Assembly: GCA_903813345.2 (NCBI GenBank)
Contig: CAIIXF020000011.1
Location: 17,217,754 to 17,281,753 of the forward strand
Length of the DNA: 64,000 nt
From: Owenia fusiformis
Lineage: Eukaryota; Annelida; Polychaeta; Sabellida; Oweniidae
Direction: 5' to 3'
Under the pieces are notes generated by a model. It searched no databases, had not been told where the DNA came from, and worked only from the letters and a program-made list of their open reading frames with translations. Shown here in pieces: positions 1 to 12,299 of this stretch. Made by a program: the position numbers and the translations under genes. Position 1 is the stretch's first letter, and each line of letters begins with the position of its first letter.

Positions 1-1557
1 ATCTCTTAGAATCCGTTGAATCCTAAGCGATTGGAGTTGTTTAGATCACTTAACGAATGATATGAAATGATGAGGATTTGAGTTTTTTCAAAGTTTATAA
101 TGGCGGCCAATGGGGGATTTTAGCAAAATATCCCGAAAACTAAATCATTAAAAGGCCGAAAGATTTATGGATGGATTTTGCTGATTTATATATCAAAACG
201 AACACTTCGTTGAGTGTAACAAGGATCCGTTGAATCCTAAGAAAATAAATGATTTGCTAAAAAGTTATTAAGATTTTAAATTTTGATGAAGACTGCTCTC
301 CATTGAAATCTTTGGACCATGAAATGTCGATTTACGCGCATGCGTTGTGACGTTATTTCCATTATTCTACGCCATGATTGGCTCCCAGAATCGAAGTCGA
401 TATTTTCCAACAATGAAAACGCCGAGATGTCGTTATTTTCTGAAATTATAACCGATTATAAATTCAAAATAAACAGTTCAAAAGATTCGAACCAATATCT
501 CGATCATTTCCTGTGAGTTTTGGAATTTTTCGTTAGGAAATAAGACCAAAATTTACGATTCAAATGTTGAAGTGAACAAAATGGCGGCTGTTGGAATTCA
601 AATTTTGTAGCACGACATGCCCATATATGGGACAGAATATCGATGTTGCACTCTGGGAGCCAATCCTCCTTGAGTACAAGAAAGTTTTTCTCATATGACT
701 GTATTATGCTTTATTTTCACGTTTTCATAACAAAACTGGGTGCAAAATAGCTTCAGATTAATGGAACTTCATCTTTCAATTGTTATGACGTCATAACAAT
801 ATTGTAGAAAATACATGGATACACGAGGCAACAAAGCTCCATTGTTATGACGTCACAGCTTAGTTTTGTAGAATGAGCATGGATACTCTTAGCAACGGTG
901 TATTTGTTGCTATGTTGTTGATGTTTATAGACCAGTGATGTCACAAGTAAATCTCATCTTACACGTGTGACTTTTTAGGATGAAAGATGGCAATATCTTG
1001 CATGTGGTAAAGATGGCTGTATTTTGGTTAGTCATATGAGAAAAAGGAATATGTCATCATTAGATCCCAATGGAATCTCGGTACCTTCGTATTGAAGATG
1101 CTTTGTTTGCACAATGGTACGTGTGCTAATACAGGAGTGGATTTAAAAATTAACATTTTCTAAAATTGCCCAAAGATTTTAAGCCTCAATTTTGGGTCCC
1201 AAATCTGAAAATGATGGTCCAATTTCTTAACTCATTCGCTACGAAGGACGTGATATGACGTCATAAAGCACATACGTTGACTACTAAGGACGTGATATTA
1301 CGTCCAAGCACAAACTCAATGTATTTTTGGGAATTTTGTAACCATGACAACTTATAAAGTGGGACTTAAAACCTGTTCATTCTGAAAGAGTATATCATAT
1401 GCTTTAAAATGATATAAAACATTGTGTATGCCCATGTATACACTACATATATTATTTCAGAGGTACCATATATGGCAATTTTCAAAAATTCGTCAGTATT
1501 TTAGTGCTTTAAAAATAGGCCAAAAGTTTTTAAAAAATGCACGGTAAGTTTAGTTAC
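1..1557. other. SLC22 intron 4 / no exon seen
   Basis: No coding exon is recognisable. This should be intronic sequence downstream of SLC22 exon 4. It holds a direct repeat of ATCCGTTGAATCCTAAG near positions 10 and 226, a short inverted pair with GATTGGCTCCCAGA near 375 and its complement near 650, and two tandem copies of a roughly 60-bp unit near 780-900. Confidence 0.5.
780..905. repeat. Two tandem ~60-bp units with CRE-type TGACGTCA sites
   Basis: Each unit contains TTGTTATGACGTCA followed by a TTGTAGAA...CATGGATAC...GCAAC block. TGACGTCA is the full palindromic CREB/ATF site. A further ATGACGTCAT site lies near 1256. Whether any is used is unknown. Confidence 0.5.
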
Positions 1558-4500
1558 TAACAAAACAAGTATGCACTGCACTGCTATTGGAATGCACAAG
1601 ACAAGCTGTAATGTCGACCAGTGCCTGATAAAATAGGCCACTGCTGCAATTATTATGTAGCCTAACGCCCAAGCATACTGAACTGAGAGACCAGCTGTAT
1701 TTCGCCATGACGGACCAACGACTTCCATATCTGAAAGATAAAATTAACATTACAAAGTGGTTATTTTGTCAGCGCGGGAGAATAATAAAATATATTTTTG
1801 ACTCAGTAGGATTAACAATTGACGCGAACTTACTGAAAACGAAGCCAACGGTATATGCTGCAACGATGAAGGCACCTAGGCAAAACCTTAATACTGTGAA
1901 CACAATAAAGTTAGGTGAAAAGGCCAAACCAATGGACGAGGTAAGTGAAAGTATCATTGCAGCAATGGTGGTATACTTTCGTCCAATTCTGAAAAAAGAC
2001 AATACCGGTGTCAACGTTTACTGGTATATCTATAATATGGTCCCTAAGACTGGAAAATATTGTCCATGACTATATTATCTAGAATAACAATATTTCCTTA
2101 GATATGTTAGTCCGTTTGCTAGAACTGGGTGTCCGGAGCGGATTTTAAATACCAAATTATGGTCTCTGGTCTCTAACGAGTCACACTGAACCATATGTTA
2201 TGGTTATAAATGTCCATGGATATGTATATAAATAAGTCTCAGTTCATTGAAATACAAGACCGTTCATGTACTACTGCTATGCCACCCAAAACCAAGGAAA
2301 TTTATTCTTTCACAAACAAAAAATCAAACGGGCGTGATGAGTTCCGTGGTGTTTTATCTCTAGTAATGATTCGAAAGTCAGTGAATCGAGTACAATCACT
2401 GGTACTCACCTAGTGACGTATCGTCAGCGTAACAAGATGGAAGAACTTCCGGGCTTCGTTTTCGTTAAGATATTTTTACTTCTCGATTTTACACCACTTA
2501 TAAGACAAGTTGTGGACAATAATTGGACTCAAAGTTAAGGAAGATAGTCTAATTTGAGAATATACAGGGTGTCCCGAAAGTATGCCCCCCCCCCCTGGGC
2601 AGACATACACCAATGTCCTCATAGTATGTGTCATATATCATTGTTATGCTTGTCCAGAGTTACATTGATTTGCCAAGTATCATGTTAACAGCAGCAATTA
2701 TGTCCAGACATGACCTTAAATACATTTCAAAAAGGGGTATGGCATTTTGTAATGCTAATAAAACCTTTTAAAGGCATTTTAGAAGAATTTCCTTGAAGAA
2801 TCTGCCCTCACTAACCTCTTTTTACAACTCAATATCCATCCTCTCTTTGACGATAGCATCCACATTTTTGGTCACATTGAGGTTAGCGCTGTTTCCAGGA
2901 TACTGAATTTAACTTAATTTTGGCCAAACACTAAGTTTTGAAATGCCTGTAACTTTTTCCCATTTATGAGTTGAACAATGATACTTTGCAAATCAATGTC
3001 ACTTTGAATAAGCTTTAAAGTGTTATATGACACATACTATGGGGACATTGGTGTATGCCTGCCTAGGGGGGGGGGCATACTTTCGGGACACCCTGTACAT
3101 GCGGTTTTATGTTTGGTATATTAACGAAGACGCAATTCACATATTTAGTCCCTCGCTTTTGTTACGTCGACGATCTGTATGAATATTGCCAATGTGACGT
3201 TGACGAATACACTTTGTTACGCTGACGAATGAAAAATGTTGATGTTTTGGGTATCGAAAGATCCAGATCTAGGCTCATAGATTTGTGGCATGTGCCCAGG
3301 GCATTTGTAAAGCTGAAGCTGAGATAATGAATCAAAATCTTGTAATTATTCTCATAAACTGTATACTATTGTACGACATTTACACATTTAAAAGAAAAAT
3401 AACAGATAGGACCAAAATCTAGCCGGACAATCCATTCGTTCACTGTCAACGTATTTATAGTCCGCCAGTATAGTTCTGGGTTATATTGTTTACCAATACA
3501 GAAAATATGGTCCGGTAAAGACCACACACCCTAAGTTGTATGGTCCCCCGGACCATATATTCAAGGAGACTATATTTACTCTGACACCGGGTGTCCCAAA
3601 AATGTGTACTATAATAGAACAGAAATATAACTTTTACCCTTCATTGCAAATAGCTGAAAATAGCTTTTCGCATGAAGAAAAAATTTTAATTTCCAATTAG
3701 CAGCTAAAATCATAGAGATTAGTAAATCACTTACCAAGAAATTTGACATTTTAGATGACACGCCCCGACCTGTCGATTGTGATAGCAGGCCCATTGATAC
3801 CAAGAGCTTGCTCAGCGGTAGCATGGTTGTGTCACGGGGTTAATGCTCACTCAGTATTATCGTGAATTATATCTTCTGACTTATGCATTTCATTTATATA
3901 TAATATTAGTACTGATGCCCTTTTAGGGCCAAACGTACATCCGATATACAATTTTCAATAACAGTAAATGCTGCTTTCATGCTGCTTAGTACTATGTAAT
4001 ACTGACTTACAATAGTTTTAAGATATACAAGACAAGACAAAAACTATTGTATTACAGGTACCTGTCTGATATTTGACCTGACAGAGCGGTTCCAACAAGG
4101 GGGCCAGCTAGGAAGATGGACTGGACAAAGGCAACCATCCATTTTTTGTCGCATACTAGATCCCACTGCAAATACATATACATAGAGTTTCATCATATGA
4201 ATTTTTATAGCCTCGATCAACAATTTATAACAAGTAATGCTGATATGAAAATTAGTCAGTCAGAAAGGTCAATTAGTCGACTTCACAGACGCATCTGTTC
4301 CATTTTTTGCAACATCGAGAAACTTCAATATGGAGAAAAAAGCTTGTGAGAAAAACACACACAGGCATAGCTTCATAATTTTAACCTAAGTATAATGTAC
4401 ACTCCCCTCCATAAGTTTGGCAACCATTACTCCCTCATTGGACTACGTGTTAAAGCCTCTTTATGTTTGAATTCTTATGTACATATCCAGCGTTGAAAAT

Positions 4501-7500
4501 AATTATGAAAAGATGGGAATGAAATTTGACTGCATTTCCAATGCCTCTAAATTTCCCAATTTTTTCTCAATTACAATAGGTCGAAATTTGATGACTTTGA
4601 TGAATTTTTGAAAATTTTCATTCCCATGTCAATCAATGGGAAATGGTGGGTTCGGGGCAAATCAGATTTTTGGATATCTATTCAATTTTGCTGAACGTGA
4701 CGCTCATTTTTTATTTAACAACTTTCAACTTGTATGCTTTGCAAGAAGTCTCGATATATTGGATATTCTGTCACATGACTTGCGACAAACCTATCAGTTC
4801 CCATTGGTTACATAGTGATCAGATTTGTCAACAATATCCGACCTATTGCTATTGTTGAAAAATTTAGAAAATTGGAGGTATTTGAAATTATGTCAATTTA
4901 TATTTGAAGCCTTTATAAAGTAGACTTTTCTTTTAAGATTATGGAAATAAAAATTCAAACATAAATAGGCATTAGCATGTCATCTAATGGGGGAGAGTTA
5001 GGGTTGCCAAACTTGTGGAGGGGAGTGTGAGTCAACCTATCGAGGCATCGATATCAATGCAATAAATAGTCTGGAAGAAATATAGGGTATTTTGAGGATC
5101 AATCGTTTTCTTCGGATTACAATGTTTTTTGAGCTTCTCAGCATGAATATAGGGTTGGGACCTCAAAACCACGGAATGCCGGAGTGGCACCCTTGGGCAA
5201 CTCTCTACAGAGCATTTCTTATACCCCCCTAATAAAATCTACAGGGGGTACTATAAGACACCTTTATATCTCAGACACTAATAAAGATAAAGGCTTGAAA
5301 TTTTCAGGAAGTATTTTTAGCATGATGCTCAATCTGCATGGTTAAAAAATCAAGAAAAAATATTAATCTGTTGCTATAGCAACAGTTATAGAACACTATT
5401 TGTTACCTTAGAAATGTATTATTTTGTGTGTTTTCATCATTTTCTTCATATTCTTGATTCTTAAACTCTCTGAAGCATAATAAGCATGATTAGAAGTGAA
5501 GATCGAATAATTCATCATATCATTTATGAAATATGTCTAATATTTTAGTTGCTATGGCAACACCACTTGATAATCAGGTTCTTACATTTCACTTTCTTGA
5601 ATGACTATAAAGGTCGGGTCCAAAATAACACTTATGTGTTATGCACTCTAGGTAAAGAAGAGCTCCTTTAGAGGTAAATAGTCACATGAATTTGTAAAAA
5701 AAATGTATAACTTGAAGTTGTAGAACCCCTCCCCACAGCCCCCAAAGTTTGACGATTGGTGAAAACTGGCAAAAGAACTTTCATTTCCTAGGTTCAAATT
5801 AAAAATGCATAGGGATGCAACACTTATTAGTATTCAAGGAACATCTACTGACTTTTTCTGATATAACAATATGAAGATTTTAATTATTAGACAATGGGAA
5901 GTATTTTATTTGAAACATTTTAGAACCCTATCCCATAAAAATGTTGAAAAGAGGGTGCGGTCAATTTTACCATTTTACAGCATTTAAAGTTTGAAATAGA
6001 TACAAACCAAGGCATTAAAACATCTTCAAATGTTACTTGACATTGATTCATGTATTACTTGTATATAGGACACTAAATTTTATATGTTAATTTTGTATTT
6101 AGTGCATTTCCAAGGTAACAAATAGTGTTCTATTACAGTTGCTTTAGCAACGGATAAATTTATATTTTCTTAATTTTTGTCATACGGATCGAACATCATA
6201 CTAAGAATACTCCCTGCAAATTTCAAGTCAATATCATTATTAGTGTCTGAGATATAAAGGTGTCTCATAGTACCCCATGTAGATTTTATTAGAGGGATAT
6301 GAGAAATGCTCTGTAGAGAGGTTGGCATAGTATAGACATTGGCATAATGTCTAATAATTATTACAACCATAAGTTTTTATCATCTGAGCAATCAGACTAT
6401 GACAGTTATCATGAATGAGTACAGTTCTATATCTAAGTTTAATATTTAGTACATGTATGTGTCAACATTAAGTCAACACATAAGCATCACAGCATAGTAG
6501 AGAGGTTGGCATATTCTAGACATTGGCATAATGTCTAATTATCACAACCATTATTTTTTCTCATCTGAGCAAAGATTATGATGGTTATCATGAATGAGTA
6601 CAGTTCTATATGTAAGTTTTATATTTACTACATGTATCATAATGAAATCTAATAATGGTATCATACAGTAGAGAGGTTGGCATAGTCTAGACATTGGCAA
6701 AATGTCTAATTACTACAACCATTAGTTTTTCTCACCTGAGCAATCAGACTATGATGGCTATCATGAATGAATACAGTTCTTTATATAAGTTTTATATTTA
6801 GTACATGTATCATAATGAAATCTAATGTTATGCAGTAGAGAGGTTGGCATAGTCTCGACATTGCCATAATGTCTAATTATTAAAACCATTAGTTTTTCTC
6901 ATCTGAGCAATCACAGTATGATGGTTATCATGAATGAGTACAGTTCTATACGTAAGTTTAATATTTAGTACATGTATCATAATGAAATCTAATGAAATAT
7001 AACCATATAATAGAGAGGTTGGCATAATCTGGACATTGGCATAAAGTCAACACATAAGCAACTCATCTCATTAGCCAGAAGTCGATGGTCATCATGCACA
7101 GTTGTATCCTGATATGTTGGGTCAGTCATTTTGGCCGTACGTTTCTTATCCTTTTCTTTTCAATCAGCAGCGTCATATACAATGTGCAAAGCATGGCAAA
7201 AATTCTTATTATATAAAACACTTCATTCTCTTCATCTTAACAAATGGCAGTCTTTGTTAAGCTATAAATCAGAGCCAGGTGTTTGAACAGTAGCTAAAAA
7301 GATTAATGTAAATCATTAAAGATGATGTCTTCAAATTTTCAAGACTCCTTACAGGCAGTAGTTCTCATCATCTTAATATATACAAGAATCCTTGTAAAAT
7401 CATGGAGTATCAGAGCCAGGTGGTGGAAAGTATCTAGTGTGAGTGAGTGCGCTCGTGTGAGGTGGCATCTTTGGTATCTTGTGTGTGGAGTAAACCGTTT

Positions 7501-10376
7501 CTGGCATAATTGGCAAGTTGACGATCTGACCACGAATAATGAGAAGCAAATGTTGGCTGCAACGTCACACCTGTAACTATAAGCGATAGCAAACCTGGTC
7601 AGACTTAATGCATATTGCTACTTGGTTGACCATTTGAAAGCCATATTTAGTCGTTTTAAATAATCAACATTTCAAACACCTGGCTCTGAATTGTGAATGA
7701 TTCTGCTAAATGGGTTGTAAAGGATTCCAATGTCTGAATTGTATGCCAACCTTGCACGTCTCTACTGTATGATTGTATTGGATTTCATTCTGATACTAAA
7801 AACATATAATCAACATACGAGGGGTGATCAATAAGTAATGGACGCTTTTTTACACAGATGCTTTTTATAGACCAATCCCTTCGATTTTCTTACCAGTGAT
7901 ACATCATTCAATTATCTATCAACTCTGAAGATTTGAAGACAAAATATATAATACATGTTGATATATCCTAATTTCCGTGGAGGAGGTACGGGTACCCCGG
8001 GACCGACATTTACGTCGCATATTCTGAAGCTATTTTAGCTTGTTTAACATGTAATGCAGTTGAATGCAGGCTGAACAAAACAAGCCATTATAGTCATGAA
8101 ATACTCCATTTTGTTATGCCATAGTTGATTTTGAATATTTTTTCATCACTATGTGGTATTCATGCCACATTCATTCTACAGGGCCCTCTAAATAGGTTCC
8201 ATCAAGTGCTACATGTACACAATTCCTCATCCTCTTAACTCAAGATTGTGAGACAAGGCTGAATCCATTCTCTGACATGGTAGCAAGATACAGTTGCATG
8301 GGTTGTTTTATTTAATTAGTGTTAATAAACCTGCATCCTTTCTCTATAGAAATAAGTAATATAGAAATAAACAATCACATGTGAGCAGATGTGGACAATA
8401 TAGTGCATTGGTCAAGGGCTCAATTTTGAGGTCCAGGGATATTGTTTTCTGAACATTTTGAGATCAGTGGGCAGGTGCATTGTCCATATGGAGTAGGGTG
8501 TTCCCTTCTCTCACCACCCCTTTCTTCCACAATGCTTTCTCAAATTGACCTGCAAACCCCTTCCATACAACACTCTGACATTTACAATACTTTCTGTTTA
8601 TGTGTCAGTCAGCAAAAAATTTCAAGCAATACAGCACTTCTTGCATATAAAAAGTTCAAACCTAACTCAAATTTACCAAACTGGCTAAAGACTGAATATG
8701 TGACGTAAATGTCGGTCCCGGGGTACCTGTACCTCCTACACGGAAATAAGGATATATCAACATGTATTATATATTTTGTCTTCAAATCTTCAGAATTGAT
8801 AGATAATTGAATGATGTATCACTGGTATGAAAATTAAAGGGATTGGTCAATAAAAAGTATCTGTGTAAAAAAGCGTCCATTACTTATTGATCACCCCTCG
8901 TATAAAATTAGTGTCCTATACAGAAGTTATACATGAATCAATGTCAAGTAACATTTGAAGATGTTTTAATGCCTTTGTTTGTATTTATTTCAAACTTTAA
9001 ATGCTGCAAAATGGTAAAATTGACCACACCCTCTTTTGAACATTTTTATGGATAGGATTCTAAAATGTTTCAAATAAAATACTTCCCATTGTCTAATAAT
9101 TAAAATCTTCATATTGTTATATCAGAAAAAGTCAGTAGATGTTCTTTGAATATTAATAAGTGTTGCATCCCAATGCATTTTTAATTTGAACCTAGAAAAT
9201 GAAAATTTTTTGCCAGTTTTCACCAATCGTCAAACTTTGGGGGCTGCGGGGAGGGGTTCTACAACTACAAGTTATACATTTTTTTCAAATTCATGTGACT
9301 ATTTACCTCTAAAGGAGCTCTCTTTACCTAGAGAGCATAACACATAAGTGTTATTTTAGACCCGACCTTTATACTCATTCAAGAAAGTGAAATGTAAGAA
9401 ACTGATTATCAAGTGGTGTTGTCATAGCAACTGAAATGTTAGACATATTACATAAATGATATGGTGAATTATTTTATCTTCACTTCTAATCATGCCATAT
9501 GCTTCAGAGAGTTTAAGAATCAAGAATATGAAGAAAATGATGAAAACACACAAAATAATACATTTCTAAGGTAACAAATAGTGTTCTATAACTGTTGCTA
9601 TAGCAACGGATTAATATTTTTTCTTGATTTTCGCCATACTGATTAAGCATTATACTAAAAATACTTCCTGAAAATTTCAAGTGTACATCTTTATTAGTGT
9701 CTGAGATATAAAGGTGTCTTATAGTACCCCCTGTAAATTTTATAAGGGGGGTATAAGAAATGCTCTGTAGAGAGTTGCCCAAGGGTGCCGCTCCGGCATT
9801 CCGTGGTTTTGAGGTCCCAACCCTATATTCATGCTGATAAGTTAAAAAAACATTGTAATCCGAAGAAAACGATTAGCTTTGAACTTTCTGCCAGAATAAA
9901 AGTTACTAGTGTTTCTATATAAAATGCTTGCTTTGTGTGAAGAAAATAATTTAAACATTTCAAACATATTATTTGCTTACCTGAGAAACAATAGTAGATA
10001 AATATAGAGATTTGTCATAGTACCATTGCTTGCAAGGCGTTAGTCCTACATCTGACCCATTTACATCACCCCAGGCCTCGACCGCTGCCAGTGACAAGTT
10101 TGTATAGTCTCGGTTATACATAAGGCATTTTTGATAGCCCCCATTTTCAAGATCCAACGGTATGCTAACATTCCGTATCTTATCAAGCGTTAAATTCAGC
10201 GTTGAATTCCAAAGTTCGGGAACGTAGCAATGATGCTCTGGAACCGCGGCCAGGAATACAATATTTACGTTTAGCATACATCCTGCTATCGATAGTGAAG
10301 CAAGTATAGTTACAATCCATATTTGATAGGGTCCAATCTCTCCTACATGATCAGTTAATAACTGGTCAAAATTCAT
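1558..10376 (-). CDS. SLC22-family organic ion transporter, 5' half (4 exons)
   Basis: Exons in transcript order: 9981-10376, 4062-4165, 1834-1988, 1558-1730 (828 nt, 276 codons), with every junction in phase. Translation starts at MNFDQLLTDHVGEIG, a typical SLC22 N-terminus; an upstream in-frame Met exists but lies outside the family pattern. The first helix is followed by a large extracellular loop with several N-x-S/T sites and cysteines, ending TIVSQ. Exon 2 continues WDLVCDKKWMVAFVQSIFLAG, then SGQISD and RIGRK, the conserved loop between helices 2 and 3 of the major facilitator fold. Exon 4 holds EVVGPSWR and helices 5-6. Family members are about 550 residues, so roughly half is present and the remaining exons lie left of the window. 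Known family role: plasma-membrane uptake or exchange of organic cations, anions or carnitine; the substrate cannot be told here. Intron 1 (4166-9980) is filled with mobile elements. Confidence 0.93.
2565..3095. mobile_element. Long-TIR mariner-like MITE (CAGGGTGTCCC family), 531 bp
   Basis: It starts CAGGGTGTCCCGAAAGTATG plus a C run and ends with the inverted complement GGGGCATACTTTCGGGACAC CCTG. TA dinucleotides flank both ends (2563-2564, 3096-3097), as in Tc1/mariner targets. No transposase frame is seen, so it is non-autonomous. It lies in SLC22 intron 2 and is related to the copy at 18861-19493. Confidence 0.85.
4399..5028. mobile_element. TIR element starting ACACTCCCCTCC, 630 bp
   Basis: The left end reads ACACTCCCCTCCATAAGTTT; the right end is its near-perfect inverted complement, followed inward by a second matched block (GCCTCTTTATGTTTGAATTC against its complement near 4950). 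It has no coding capacity. It sits in SLC22 intron 1. A second copy, itself interrupted, is at 14150-15878. Confidence 0.75.
6314..7060 (+). repeat. Tandem array, ~170-186-bp unit, about 4 copies
   Basis: Units begin AGAGAGGTTGGCATAGTC near 6314, 6499, 6670, 6837 and 7011. Each contains ACATTGGCATAATGTCTAAT, a CTCATCTGAGCAATCA block and GAATGAGTACAGTTCTATA. Spacing shrinks from about 186 to 170 bp through small deletions. The array starts exactly where the partial arm copy of the surrounding inverted element ends. Confidence 0.85.
7818..8900. mobile_element. Mariner-like MITE with ~198-bp TIRs (CGAGGGGTGATCA ends)
   Basis: Both ends start CGAGGGGTGATCAATAAGTA and are flanked by TA (7816-7817 and 8901-8902). 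Arms 7818-8016 and 8703-8900 match almost base for base. A CGAGGG...TTCAATAAGT-type end with a TA target is characteristic of mariner elements. The 690-bp interior carries no recognisable transposase. Confidence 0.85.
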
Positions 10377-10654
10377 TTTTCTGCTTTCTTGAACTATCCA
10401 CATACACAGTACACGACGAAGGTTGAAAATGTGGTGGTCGCAATTCAAAAGGTTTGACAACGTTAGGTCCCCATGAGTTTGGATCTTCAATTAAACAACC
10501 TGCAATTAATATATACCTATGATAAAGGTGGAAATGTTACTTGATTTAATACCCCAATACGTCCATTTTCCTCAATCGTGTCATCACAATCTATGGTCGA
10601 AAAATTAGGAAAAAGATGAAATTTTAAAACTCGTCATCGTCATTCCTATGTAAA

Positions 10655-10778
10655 CCACAGGCAAAGGCCGATAGGAATAACTTTTAAATAAAGATGGCAT
10701 GGTAATCGATCTGTGTTTATTTATAAATACTGTATTCTGTTGGTGCTGCCATCTTTATATCGGCCCAGAACCTATGAT
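10655..10778 (+). mobile_element. Short MITE copy (GGCCGATA/TATCGGCC ends)
   Basis: Roughly 125 bp with imperfect inverted ends built on GGCCGATA and AAAGATGGCA, ending ATATCGGCCCAGAACCTATG. Two more copies lie at about 24848-24985 (inverted) and 29655-29768, both next to SLC35F exons. Confidence 0.7.
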
Positions 10779-10825
10779 GTAAACTAATGCGAAACGGTGG
10801 GTTCGAGGCAAAGTTCGCTTCTATG

Positions 10826-11085
10826 GCATTCATGGCCTAATGGATAAGGCACTGGACTTCTGCACCACTGCTTTTGGCAGTTTGATGGTTTGAATCCCGG
10901 TGTAAAAGGGTAGGAGGTCCTATCAAATTATGGTCCTACTCTCCATTGATTTATATGGTGACCTAAATACAACTCTTTCCTTATTATCTCATACACAATC
11001 AGGGCCAGTAAGGGCCGTTTAGAAAGGGGGTCATAATCCCCAGGGGACCATAATTTCTTTCATACCAGATCTAACGGACTCAAGC
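10826..11085 (+). mobile_element. tRNA-Arg-like SINE head with tail
   Basis: TGGCCTAATGGATAAGGC is a good RNA polymerase III A box of tRNA-Arg type, and GGTTTGAATCCC about 45 bases later is a near-consensus B box. The anticodon arm is distorted and carries an extra insertion, so this is not an intact tRNA. A non-tRNA tail follows to about 11085. Best read as a tRNA-derived SINE; a decayed tRNA gene is the alternative. Confidence 0.55.
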
Positions 11086-11170
11086 TAACGGAACGGTGAT
11101 AGGGAATGGAATATTTTCAAAGTTATAAGTACAGGTCATTTTTATTTTCAATTCAATCTAAGAACTTATG

Positions 11171-11716
11171 TATACACACCGGAATAGCCTGACAACGGTA
11201 AAGTGAGATACCGTTGTGACAACGGTAAAGTGAGATACCGTTGTCACAAATGGCGGACATAACCGTCGCTTCAATTAGATTTTCATGAACTGTATGTTTA
11301 ATAGAGCACCTGGTCTAAATTCCTTTGGAACAACAATCAATCAAAGTGTCTTAATACACATTGTACATTGTTCCTGAGACTAATATACTCTAAAGTCTAC
11401 CATCGAAATAAAATCTTTAATTTAACCGATCAAAATGAGATACTGGACAACGGACACTGTAATTACCATATGCCTTTGTCTTTCTAAATTATTCAAATTC
11501 AGATTCCATTTTCATTGACGATATCGAAGCACCAATATTGTGGCGATTCACGACCCAATTTGATCGAAAATGGATTTCATATGATATATTATCGCAAGAG
11601 CTTAATACATGCACAGAATTAACAACGATAAAATCCCATGAAATGAGGACCAGGTGTCCGCCATTTGTGACAACGGTATCTGACTTTACCGTTGTCAGGC
11701 TTTTCCGGCGTGATAT
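11171..11716. mobile_element. TIR element with CAACGGTAAAGT repeats
   Basis: The left end has TATACACACCGGAATAGCC then two direct GACAACGGTAAAGTGAGATA copies. The right end is the inverted complement (CCGTTGTCAGGCTTTTCCGG). Both ends have an ATGGCGGAC or GTCCGCCAT block just inside. A related copy, split by a mariner-like element, lies near 18775-19560. No protein is recognised inside. Confidence 0.7.
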
Positions 11717-12299
11717 AGGTCTAGGTACTCTTAGCACTACATGTAGATGTTCTTTGTTGCAAGGCATTTCAATTTGAATTTGAAAGAAATATGTAATCTC
11801 AGAGAACCTACGGATGAATTTGGTCTTTTTGAATTTCAGCCCGTTTCATTTTTTTCTATATACCTATCATCTGTCACTTCTATCGTCATTACCTATTCAG
11901 TAACTCGCTGTAAATGCACAAGGTCATTTATGAACACGATCCATTATATAGTCAATATTTGTAGTCAATAAAGAATTGCATGTTTCAGAATTTTTCATAT
12001 CTTTGTATGAACGCTTTGTGTCTATCTCAATGAATTAGGAATGAGGATTTGCCCCTCAAAAAGCTCGTTTTAAAAATATGTTCTTTGAAGATATGTTGGG
12101 ATTTGCTCTTCAAGTTAGTTCAATATATGATTACTCTTGATTTGGATTCCTTTAAACAAATGTTATATAATAGGGTATGTTAGGCCGAATTTTGCACTCA
12201 AAGTAAAAATTGTATGCAAAGTCCAGTAGCTACTTTTTATATAACAAAATAACTATACGTTATTCTGTCAATCTGAGACACAATAATTTTATTATAATC

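Larger units (their letters stand above)
5098..9884. mobile_element. Composite 4.8-kb element with ~980-bp inverted arms
   Basis: The left arm (5098-6078) and right arm (8901-9884) are inverted copies over nearly their full length, with small indels. Between them lie a partial extra copy of the arm end (about 6110-6313), a tandem array (6314-7060) and a nested mariner-like MITE (7818-8900) that abuts the right arm. No transposase is recognised. The whole structure lies in SLC22 intron 1 and could form a giant hairpin in the pre-mRNA. Confidence 0.8.

Noticed and set aside
3580-3620. GGGTGTCCCAAAAATGTG as another mariner-like element
   Set aside because: Only one end resembles the family and no inverted partner was found.
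8442-8708. 88-codon frame inside the CGAGGGG MITE as a transposase
   Set aside because: No mariner motif or DDE signature; the length is too short and it runs into the TIR.
10840-10915. Functional tRNA-Arg gene
   Set aside because: The anticodon arm does not pair properly and the acceptor ends do not match.
11489-11777. Overlapping frames on both strands near 11.5-11.8 kb
   Set aside because: Antiparallel shadows in a TIR element, with no domain or splice support.
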